19,453 nt of DNA from Actinomycetota bacterium. GTDB taxonomy: Bacteria; Actinomycetota; Acidimicrobiia; Acidimicrobiales; Ilumatobacteraceae. Below are positions 1 to 6,841 of this stretch, piece after piece. Each line of letters opens with the position of its first letter. Within the stretch, counting starts at the first letter, position 1. The notes beneath the pieces were generated by a model that had not been told where the DNA came from, ran no database searches, and saw only the letters and a list, made by a program, of their open reading frames with translations. Location: assembly GCA_009703975.1 (NCBI GenBank), contig WLFB01000002.1:1-19453 (forward strand). Reading direction: 5' to 3'. Position numbers and translations under genes: made by a program.

Positions 1-43
1 AGCTCTGATTCAGATGATGGTTACAAACGATTTAGATTATGAG
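1..43. other. Left-edge non-coding stretch
   Basis: These 43 bases lie downstream of the flippase stop codon (minus strand). I see no start codon followed by an open frame on either strand that stays open to the edge, and no hairpin with a T-run. The only structure is the short near-palindrome CTGATTCAG, which is too small to interpret. Confidence 0.4.
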
Positions 44-1345
44 TCAAAGCGTCGGCGATAGCGAACGCAGTTTCGTGCGCAAACTTGTCGCAAACGAAAT
101 TAATCCGACCACAGAACTTGAAACGAGCGCGAGCTCGACGCGCAAAAATAAATCGTCGCTGACAAGCCAGACTGTGAGAATGTAGGCGAGAAACGCAAGT
201 GACCAGCCGATTGCCACATGCTTATGGCCGTTGAGTGCGATTACTGCTTGGGCAATGGCCAAAGCCATCATGTATATACCGCTCGCAAGTGCGAGCAGGG
301 TGATCGTTCGGCGGTCAATGCTTCCACCATAAACAAGATCAAGAACATTAGGACCAATCGCAAATGCACCGACTGCGCCAACTACTCCAACGCCAAAAAC
401 TAAAATTACTAATTGATTAAATCCGGATCGAAATTCTTTTATGTCGCCACGGGCGGCAAGTCTGGTGAGTCTCGGTAATAGTGCTGCCTGAACTGCTTGA
501 AATAAAAATAACGGCACGCGAGTTATCAACACTGCATTACCGAAAAGCGTGACGTGCTCGGCAGGCGCAGTATCGCCAAGCAATGCCACTGTGATTGGCC
601 CAGCGTTTACTAGAGCTGCAGCAAAGATCGAACCGCACAGCAATAGCCCTAGATTTGGCGTGATCTCAGACCAAGTCGCTGGTGGGCCGTCTTCAATTTT
701 CAATTGACCTGAAAACAAAATTATCAAAACACCGACGAGCGGAGTGAGCACGACCACCAATGCGTAAGGGCCGAGTTGGGTTACTCCAGCAATTAACAAA
801 ATTAAACAAACTACAACGCGAACTGCTCCATCGGCACCAACAATAAACCCGTATGAATTGAACTTTCCGAGTCCAGAACACAAACCTTTGATGATGTAAA
901 AGACACCATAGACGGCAATAGCGATTGCCAAACTGGCTGTGACGATGCCGTGACCCTCAAATAAATTGTCATTTACAAACGGTGCAAGTGCGGCAATCGC
1001 GGCGATTAATCCGACGACGATTACAGAACAAAGGATCAGAACTTTTCTTACAACTGGTCGAGCACCTTGGCCAAGTGCTCGTCGATGGGCGATAGCCCGA
1101 CTGATTTCTTGTTCAACCGGCAAAAAGAAACCTGGAGCGAGCGCAAACATCACAAACCAAAGTGAAACCAACGGTTTGAAACCGTCTTGACCGAGTGCCT
1201 GCTGGCCAATTTTGAAAAATGCATAGATTGTTAACCCAGCAATTATCAAGCCTATTGAAATTGCAATTGTGCCTTCTGGCAGATCAACGCGCTTATTTTT
1301 AGTCTCGAGCGATGAACTCGAAGTACTCTCGTTTTGTAGCGTCAC
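44..1345 (-). CDS. MOP-superfamily polysaccharide/lipid flippase (Wzx/MurJ-like)
   Basis: This 433-residue integral membrane protein probably flips a lipid-linked sugar intermediate across the cytoplasmic membrane. About 12 hydrophobic segments can be read, starting near residues 25-45, 58-75, 102-122, 135-155, 175-190 and 193-212, and continuing to 403-420. Charged cytoplasmic-looking loops lie between them, notably EQEISRAIAHRR (79-90) after the second segment. The length and the segment pattern fit Wzx or MurJ-like proteins of the MOP exporter family. The MurJ-specific residues cannot be confirmed by eye, so an O-antigen/teichoic-type flippase is preferred. The start is GTG at 1345 with no clear ribosome binding site. 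It lies 16 bases after the stop of the 60-residue gene, so the two probably form one transcript and translation may be coupled. The first about 20 residues are polar (Ser/Thr-rich). The divergent neighbour is a membrane glycosyltransferase, which supports an envelope glycan role. The substrate is unknown. Confidence 0.8.
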   Translation of the reverse strand: MTLQNESTSSSSLETKNKRVDLPEGTIAISIGLIIAGLTIYAFFKIGQQALGQDGFKPLVSLWFVMFALAPGFFLPVEQEISRAIAHRRALGQGARPVVRKVLILCSVIVVGLIAAIAALAPFVNDNLFEGHGIVTASLAIAIAVYGVFYIIKGLCSGLGKFNSYGFIVGADGAVRVVVCLILLIAGVTQLGPYALVVVLTPLVGVLIILFSGQLKIEDGPPATWSEITPNLGLLLCGSIFAAALVNAGPITVALLGDTAPAEHVTLFGNAVLITRVPLFLFQAVQAALLPRLTRLAARGDIKEFRSGFNQLVILVFGVGVVGAVGAFAIGPNVLDLVYGGSIDRRTITLLALASGIYMMALAIAQAVIALNGHKHVAIGWSLAFLAYILTVWLVSDDLFLRVELALVSSSVVGLISFATSLRTKLRSLSPTL

Positions 1346-1361
1346 TAGTTAAATAAATTAA

Positions 1362-1544
1362 TTAAAATTGTTTCGCAATTTTATCTTGCAACTTTGACAT
1401 CGCTTCGCGACGACAAACTTGTGCTTTTTGAAATGTCAATATTCCGAGTCCAACGGCAATATACGTAGCGTCTTTCGTGAAGCGCAGCAAATCTTGCGCC
1501 TTGATTGGCCCTAGTCGCAACTCGTCTAAATTGATGTCTCGCAC
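1362..1544 (-). CDS. Small 60-residue hypothetical protein
   Basis: I do not recognise a named family. The predicted product is 60 residues. It has an acidic/polar N-terminus (residues 2-10), one weakly hydrophobic segment around residues 27-39 (ATYIAVGLGILTF), and then a strongly basic, helical tail (QKAQVCRREAMSKLQDKIAKQF, split here as residues 39-60). This suggests a small membrane-associated protein with a cytoplasmic basic helix. Three things argue that it is real. The GTG start at 1544 has a good ribosome binding site (GGAGAC, 1553-1548, about 5 bases away). A TATAAA box lies just upstream. The stop is only 16 bases before the flippase start. Its function is unknown; the operon position suggests a link with the flippase or envelope synthesis. 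The basic tail with an amphipathic helix could bind anionic lipid, but that is inference. Confidence 0.6.
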   Translation of the reverse strand: MRDINLDELRLGPIKAQDLLRFTKDATYIAVGLGILTFQKAQVCRREAMSKLQDKIAKQF

Positions 1545-1547
1545 GAA

Positions 1548-1572
1548 GTCTCCAATCTGCGTTTAGTTTATA
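1548..1572 (-). promoter_or_regulatory. Promoter -10 box and ribosome binding site of the small gene/flippase operon
   Basis: Read on the minus strand, TATAAA (1572-1567) fits a sigma-A -10 box. It would place transcription start near 1560. GGAGAC (1553-1548) is a Shine-Dalgarno sequence about 5 bases before the GTG at 1544. No good -35 hexamer lies at 16-18 bases, so the promoter call rests mostly on the -10 box. The same 80-base gap also has to carry the promoter for the divergent glycosyltransferase gene. Confidence 0.4.
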
Positions 1573-1624
1573 GAGCGAGAGGCATCAAATCGGCACAAGT
1601 AGCCGCAAGTAGTCTTATGAAGGC

Positions 1625-4600
1625 ATGAGTCGGGTCAGGTTTGGATCAAGTAAATCAGGGGAGAATTCTGCACCGCCTGTGGTGACTGCAATGGTCGTTC
1701 ATCAACCAGGGCCATGGTTTGATGAAGTGCTTCAATCACTTTCAAATCAAGACTATTCGGCATTAAGCCACGTATTTTTCTTAACTTCCCAAGTAGTTAA
1801 CGCAAAGGCTGATACTGCTAAATCGCAGTTGTTGATGAAAAAGATTAAAGCTGTGTTGCCTGAATCAATTGTTCGAATTGTTGAAGGAAACCCTGGCTTC
1901 GGCGCTCTTATCAATGAAACCCAGCGCATCGTCGAAGGTGATCAAGGTTTATTTTGTGTGATGCATGACGATGTGTTGTTGCAACCATCAACAATCAGTC
2001 AGCTGGTGCACGAGATGATCGTGTCAAATGCTTCGGTTGTTGGCCCAAAACTTGTGCAATGGGATAACCCCACGATCTTGAAGTCGGTTGGTCTGTTGAT
2101 TGATCGATGTGGTGAGGTTGACCCGTTGATCGAGATAAATGAGCGTGACCAAGAGCAACACGACTCGGTTAAAGATGTCTTTTTCATTAGCTCGGCGTGC
2201 ATGCTTATCAGGGCTGACACATTTCGAGAATTAGATGGCTTCTGTCGAGAGATTTCGTTTTTCGGCGAAGATCTTGAGTTTTGTTGGCGCGCACACTTAA
2301 GTGGGGCAAGAGTGATCGTCGCACCTTCTGCAGTTGTGCGACATCGCGAAATGTTTACTCAGCGAGCGCCAGAACTTTCAAGAGACGCATTGAGTGCTCG
2401 TCATCGGGTACGAACAGTTACAACACTGACATGGAGACTTGAACTCCCGCTCGTGTGGCTGCAGATGCTTGTTACTTCAGTTATTGAGACCATTTTTGGA
2501 GTCTTCAGCGGCAACTTCAGGGGCTCGCTGGCTAATTTGCGCGCAACCGTTTCGGTGTTCGTTGACTTTGCATACGTCTGGAGTCGCCGCCGTGAAGTTC
2601 GAAAAGTTCGGCGAGTACCTGCGAGTGATATCAGCAAAATGCAGGTCAGGGGTTCGGCGAGAATTACAAAATTCATTCGACATCGGCGCGCTCTCGAGTC
2701 ATCTTCAATTGCATCGGCGGCGAAATCGCAAAAACTCTGGCGACAAAGCTCAACAAGAGAAGCCGGATTTGCTCTGCTCGTTATATTTTCATTAATCATT
2801 ATTGGTAGTCGCGGGATCATTCTCAACGGAAGCCGAACCGTCGGTGAATTTTTGCCATTTGAAGGCGGTGCGAATACCGCAGGTTCATTGATGAAAATGT
2901 TTCGTTCGGGATGGTGGTCGAGTGGTTTTGGCGAAGCAGCAGCAAACCCAACTGGCCTTGGGATACTCGCGCTTGGTGGATTTTTTGTTTTTGGAAACCT
3001 TGCATTGCTCGAAACTATGATGATCGTCGGTTCGTTGTTTGTTGGTTTCTTTGGTATGTGGCGACTATGTGGCTCGTTGTATAACACCCGCGCTCGACTT
3101 GTTGGGGCAACTGTTTATGTGTCTTTACCGATTTCTTATGACGCAATCGCACGTGGTCGTTTCTCGGCGTTGTTGATTGTTGCCGCATTGCCTTGGGTGT
3201 TTGATCTACTGCGAAGAGCAGGTGGGCTACAACCCAATGAGCGAATCGATGGTTTAACTAATTCGCTTTTGCCAAATTCAGAAAAGTCAACTGATGTCGG
3301 CATCTCGCGTTTGACTCAACTGATTAGTGCTCTTGTGTTGATCCTCGGTTTAGTAGCTGCTTTTGCACCAGCGATGTTGGTGATCACATTTATCGGAGTA
3401 ATTTTGTGGTGTGTTGCATCTGTTTTTGGTGGAACATCAGTGCGCACTATCGGCACAATGTTGTCGGTTGGGATAGTCGGTGTCTTTGGTTCACTTTTTA
3501 TTAATTTGCCTTGGTCAATGCATTTTGTTTCAAGTAAATGGTGGCAGTTGCTAACGAGCGATCAATCAATAGGCGATCGAAACTTGGGGCTAGTTGCTTT
3601 AGCCGGTTTAGATTTTGGAAACATAACTGGCGGCACATTGGTACTTGCGTCATATTTTTGTGTCGCATGTTCGCTTTTGGTTGCCAATAGTTGGCGTTTT
3701 GTTTGGGCTTTGCGCTCGTCGTTTCTAGTTGTAGGCGGGCTGCTTTTGGCAGTATTGGATGATCAAGGCTTATTGCCGTTTCAGATGCCAGAGCCAGTAA
3801 TTATTTTGTCACTTGTTGCTTGCGGTTTGGCTCTGGCAAGCGCAACTTGTGCGAGTGTATTTTCTGAAACGTCTGCAAAGAAAACTTCTGACTGGCGACG
3901 GTCAGTTGGTTTGTTGGTTCCTGTTGCGATGTCGGTAGCGATTTTGCCGACTCTTTTAAGCGTGGTTGACGGCAGATGGCACCAACCAGAGGCAACTGTG
4001 TCGCAACTTTTTGCGCAGATGCCCGATAATCCTGCAGACGGAAACTATCGAACTTTATTTGTTGGTGATAATGAATTACTTCCAATATCGACAAATGCAG
4101 TTACGAACAAAGTCTCATATGGGGTATCTGATGACGGACCAGTAAATATAGTTTCGCATTGGGCGCCGCAACGCACGGCGATGAATGCACTTGCGGATCA
4201 CGCACTGACTGCTTTGGTTAATCGACAAACTGTTCGGATTGGACGTTTGATGTCTCCGCTGGCAATTCGATACATCGTGGTGCCACTTGGTGATCAGCCG
4301 AGCCAGTCATCGCGCTTATTGATTGATTCACTTTCTAATCAAATTGATTTGCGTCGTTTGTACTTCGCTCAGGACCTAGTGATTTTTGAGAACTCGGCTT
4401 GGTTGCCGATAGTTAGTTTGCTTGACGAAGAATCTGCAGTAGCAAGCGAAAAGGTAGGCGAATCAGCGCTGATCGTTCGCGAACTTCGCTCGATGCGCCC
4501 AATGTTTGTAGATGATCAGAGCGTCTCAAATAAAACTGTGTCTGACTCATTTGACGGCGGAACGGTGCACCTCGCAGTGCCATTTAACAAGAACTGGCAA

Positions 4601-4879
4601 CTTACTGTTGATAGCGCACGGCTAAGTCCGCGAGTTGCGTTTGGAGCATCGACAGCATTTGATGCGCCGATTAAAGGCGTTGCAAAGTTGAGCTTTCGAA
4701 CCTCGAAACTTAGAGATCTCTATTTATTAGTGCAAGCTTTTATCTGGTTTGGCTTATTGATTCTGGCTGCAAATTTCTCTCGGTTTCGCCGGCAAGTGCG
4801 TTCGGTAACCGGCGAAAGTGTCAGATTAGTTGCTGATGATTCACAAAAAATATTAAAACTTGATCGACTTCCAAAATGA
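1625..4879 (+). CDS. GT2 glycosyltransferase fused to a large polytopic membrane domain
   Basis: This 1084-residue fusion has three parts. Residues 17-260 are a GT-A fold family 2 glycosyltransferase: a nucleotide-binding start (PVVTAMVVHQPG), an acidic metal-binding motif HDD (114-116), and the acceptor/catalytic region GEDLEFCWR (214-222) followed by the C-terminal strand ending at H240. Residues 270-370 hold two hydrophobic helices and a very basic linker (321-357). From about 380 to 790 there are roughly ten membrane segments, then an extracytoplasmic region (about 790-1035), a final membrane helix (about 1040-1056) and a basic cytoplasmic tail. Such fusions are common in Actinobacteria beside DUF5719 genes. 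The donor and acceptor are unknown; a role in cell-wall glycan or glycolipid synthesis is inferred. The start ATG at 1625 lacks a properly spaced ribosome binding site (GAAGG sits 1 base away), so a leaderless or weak start is possible. The stop overlaps the next start as ATGA, indicating translational coupling. Confidence 0.85.
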   Translation: MSRVRFGSSKSGENSAPPVVTAMVVHQPGPWFDEVLQSLSNQDYSALSHVFFLTSQVVNAKADTAKSQLLMKKIKAVLPESIVRIVEGNPGFGALINETQRIVEGDQGLFCVMHDDVLLQPSTISQLVHEMIVSNASVVGPKLVQWDNPTILKSVGLLIDRCGEVDPLIEINERDQEQHDSVKDVFFISSACMLIRADTFRELDGFCREISFFGEDLEFCWRAHLSGARVIVAPSAVVRHREMFTQRAPELSRDALSARHRVRTVTTLTWRLELPLVWLQMLVTSVIETIFGVFSGNFRGSLANLRATVSVFVDFAYVWSRRREVRKVRRVPASDISKMQVRGSARITKFIRHRRALESSSIASAAKSQKLWRQSSTREAGFALLVIFSLIIIGSRGIILNGSRTVGEFLPFEGGANTAGSLMKMFRSGWWSSGFGEAAANPTGLGILALGGFFVFGNLALLETMMIVGSLFVGFFGMWRLCGSLYNTRARLVGATVYVSLPISYDAIARGRFSALLIVAALPWVFDLLRRAGGLQPNERIDGLTNSLLPNSEKSTDVGISRLTQLISALVLILGLVAAFAPAMLVITFIGVILWCVASVFGGTSVRTIGTMLSVGIVGVFGSLFINLPWSMHFVSSKWWQLLTSDQSIGDRNLGLVALAGLDFGNITGGTLVLASYFCVACSLLVANSWRFVWALRSSFLVVGGLLLAVLDDQGLLPFQMPEPVIILSLVACGLALASATCASVFSETSAKKTSDWRRSVGLLVPVAMSVAILPTLLSVVDGRWHQPEATVSQLFAQMPDNPADGNYRTLFVGDNELLPISTNAVTNKVSYGVSDDGPVNIVSHWAPQRTAMNALADHALTALVNRQTVRIGRLMSPLAIRYIVVPLGDQPSQSSRLLIDSLSNQIDLRRLYFAQDLVIFENSAWLPIVSLLDEESAVASEKVGESALIVRELRSMRPMFVDDQSVSNKTVSDSFDGGTVHLAVPFNKNWQLTVDSARLSPRVAFGASTAFDAPIKGVAKLSFRTSKLRDLYLLVQAFIWFGLLILAANFSRFRRQVRSVTGESVRLVADDSQKILKLDRLPK

Positions 4880-6384
4880 ATTCAACAAATATGTTTAAGA
4901 AAATTCGAAAACCATTGGTCGTTCTATTGCTCATGGCTAGTGTCGCCGCGACAGTCTTTATCGGCAAGGTTTACTCACCTGATATCGCAAGCGTGCCCAT
5001 CACTGAATTAGAAAATAAGTTTTTAATGCCAAGCGTTGTTGGTAATTCACTATCCTCGACTTGGTTTTGTCCAGGTGTGCCAGCCCGCGATGTAAAAGTA
5101 AAAAGCGAAATCGTGATCGCCAACCCAACTCAAACGCCGATAACTGGCACAATTACTTTGCTTTCAAGCGAAGAGCCAGCAACTTCTTCGACATTGATCG
5201 TCGCCCCGTTCTCTCGTGGTGTCTTTGATGCAACTGGTGGACACAAGAGTCAGTTCATTAGCGCGATCATTGAACTCGATAGCGGGCAAGCCAGTGTTGA
5301 GCAGCGAATCATCCACCTTGCTGGCGACTCGGTTGCATTGTGCGCCAATGAAACTTCAGATCGTTGGTTTTTCGCTGATGGTTTCACTGGGGCGGAAAGC
5401 GAATTCGACATCTTGCTTACGAATCCGTTTCCTGATTCGACCGTTGTTGATTTGACTTTTGTTACCACAGATGGAAAACGCCAACCAGCACTTCTTAAAG
5501 GCATTGTCTTGCGAGGACAAAGCGTCACCGGAATCTCAATGGGTGAACAAGGCGCGCGAAATGAATCTGTGTTGGCTGTGAGCGTGCGCGCAACGTCAGG
5601 TCGTTTCGTTGCAGGAAAGTTGCAACACTTTTTAGGTCGTGGTCGGCTTGGTTTTACCTCTGCACTAGGTGCACCGACTACAAGTCGCCAGTGGTGGTTT
5701 GCTTCTGGAGAAAAAGGCGCTGGGGTAGATGAAGAATTAGTTGTGTTTAATCCAACAGAGATAGATCAATCAGTAAGCATCGCATTTTTGACAGGCTCGG
5801 CTGAAGCACTTCTGCGTGAACCACTCATCTTGACTGTGCCTGCCGGGCGAGTGACGACTCTGTCAACTTCTAGTTTGCCTGCGATCACCAACGGCCGTTA
5901 TGGCATTCTCGTTTCAAGCGTTACTGGTGACTTCATTAGCTCAAATGATGAAACCGCTACTGAATTTGTCGTGGTCGAACAAATAGTTAGTCGTACTAGT
6001 GAAAACAAAACGGGGACATCAGTAATTTTAGGTGCACCCTCAGGTTCACCTTCACGCGTTTGGACATCGCCTAGCGGCTTGACAGTGGGCGAAGTTGGTT
6101 CGATAGTTGTCGCAAATACGACTTCGCTCGACACAACAGTTCGAGTCTCTACTATCGGACCTGCAGGTGCAGCACCGATTGTCGGGCTTGAGCAAGTTGT
6201 GCTCAAAGCAGCATCCGTAATTTCAATAGCGATTCCGCCGTCTATTGCCCAGTTGCAAATTTTGATTGAGTCTGAAACCGAAGTAGTTGTTCAACGCGAG
6301 TTCTCGCGAGGACATCAGCTTTATGGATTAAGCGGAGTTCTTGCGCTGCCTTATCGTTCGCAACAAGTTGCAACGAGTAAATAA
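4876..6384 (+). CDS. DUF5719-family exported repeat protein
   Basis: This 502-residue protein has a positively charged N-terminus (KKIRK, 8-12) and one hydrophobic segment (13-30), then a long Ser/Thr/Val-rich region. It is therefore probably an anchored or secreted extracytoplasmic protein. I recognise the DUF5719 pattern from W-x-x-x-G openings followed by 'NPT'-type turns and beta strands. Four repeats are visible, opening at W63, W164, W273/W274 and W396. Each is followed about 20 residues later by NPT (83-85), NPF (183-185), NPT (292-294) or NTT (414-416). The only two cysteines, C65 and C156, both lie in the exported part (repeats 1 and 2) and could form a disulfide. The molecular function is unknown. 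ATG 4876 overlaps the upstream TGA (ATGA), and its own stop overlaps the next ATG (TAATG), so the three genes are very likely co-translated. Confidence 0.8.
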   Translation: MNSTNMFKKIRKPLVVLLLMASVAATVFIGKVYSPDIASVPITELENKFLMPSVVGNSLSSTWFCPGVPARDVKVKSEIVIANPTQTPITGTITLLSSEEPATSSTLIVAPFSRGVFDATGGHKSQFISAIIELDSGQASVEQRIIHLAGDSVALCANETSDRWFFADGFTGAESEFDILLTNPFPDSTVVDLTFVTTDGKRQPALLKGIVLRGQSVTGISMGEQGARNESVLAVSVRATSGRFVAGKLQHFLGRGRLGFTSALGAPTTSRQWWFASGEKGAGVDEELVVFNPTEIDQSVSIAFLTGSAEALLREPLILTVPAGRVTTLSTSSLPAITNGRYGILVSSVTGDFISSNDETATEFVVVEQIVSRTSENKTGTSVILGAPSGSPSRVWTSPSGLTVGEVGSIVVANTTSLDTTVRVSTIGPAGAAPIVGLEQVVLKAASVISIAIPPSIAQLQILIESETEVVVQREFSRGHQLYGLSGVLALPYRSQQVATSK

Positions 6385-6815
6385 TGCAAAAAATCATTGC
6401 CTCATTAATTTTGATATTCGCAGCGTCACTAAGTTTCTTTGTCCGAAGGCGCAAGCCAGATGCTCCGTCGCAAACTTCGCACACTGTGCCGCAACAACTT
6501 AGTCGAGAAGACTTTTTATCAGCAGATAAACCGTGGTTACTTGCCGTATTTACTTCATCAACATGTGATGCATGTCAAGATGTTGCAACCAAAGCAAAAG
6601 TTCTCGCGAGTCAAGATGTCGCCGTTCAAATAATTGACTTTCAAGAAATGTCAGACTTGCATGAGCGGTATTCAATTGATGCAGTACCGACAACAGTTAT
6701 CGCCGACAATCGCGGAGTAGTGCATTATGGGGTACTCGGGCCCGTGACCGCAACAGATTTATGGGCAGCGATGGCTCGTTGTCGTGACCCAAAAAGTTCA
6801 ACAGAACTTTGCTGA
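6384..6815 (+). CDS. Membrane-anchored thioredoxin-fold protein
   Basis: This 143-residue protein starts with one membrane helix (residues 4-20), followed by a basic cluster RRRK (21-24) and a thioredoxin domain (about 36-130). The active site is CDAC (61-64) and the cis-proline loop is VPTT (101-104, P102). It is likely a thiol-disulfide oxidoreductase or redox sensor. Two further cysteines, C133 and C143 (the last residue), could form a second redox pair. Topology is a puzzle: by the positive-inside rule the RRRK after the helix puts the thioredoxin domain in the cytoplasm, whereas the neighbouring DUF5719 cysteines would be outside. The start overlaps the DUF5719 stop (TAATG). Homologues next to DUF5719 genes in Actinobacteria are known to me from memory; their partner is not. 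The gene ends 22 bases before the convergent ftsH stop. Confidence 0.8.
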   Translation: MQKIIASLILIFAASLSFFVRRRKPDAPSQTSHTVPQQLSREDFLSADKPWLLAVFTSSTCDACQDVATKAKVLASQDVAVQIIDFQEMSDLHERYSIDAVPTTVIADNRGVVHYGVLGPVTATDLWAAMARCRDPKSSTELC

Positions 6816-6841
6816 CTAATTAAAAATAGTTTTTAAGTTAG
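6816..6841. terminator. Candidate AT-rich bidirectional terminator between convergent genes
   Basis: CTAATTAAAAA (6816-6826), loop TAG, then TTTTTAAGTTAG (6830-6841) form an inverted repeat with one bulged base. It fills the gap between the thioredoxin-like gene and ftsH, and on both strands the second arm starts with a T-run. The stem holds only A-T pairs apart from the ends, so it would be weak; position is the main argument. Confidence 0.4.

Noticed and set aside
1596-1612. CAAGTAG direct repeat 10 bases apart before the glycosyltransferase gene
   Set aside because: Seven-base copies in an 80-base gap are near chance level; no other support for an operator.
2401-3087. 228-codon open frame on the minus strand inside the glycosyltransferase gene
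   Set aside because: The plus-strand gene shows recognisable GT2 motifs and continues unbroken through this region. The minus-strand product is Ser/Pro/Arg-rich with no domain and no ribosome binding site, so it is a codon shadow.
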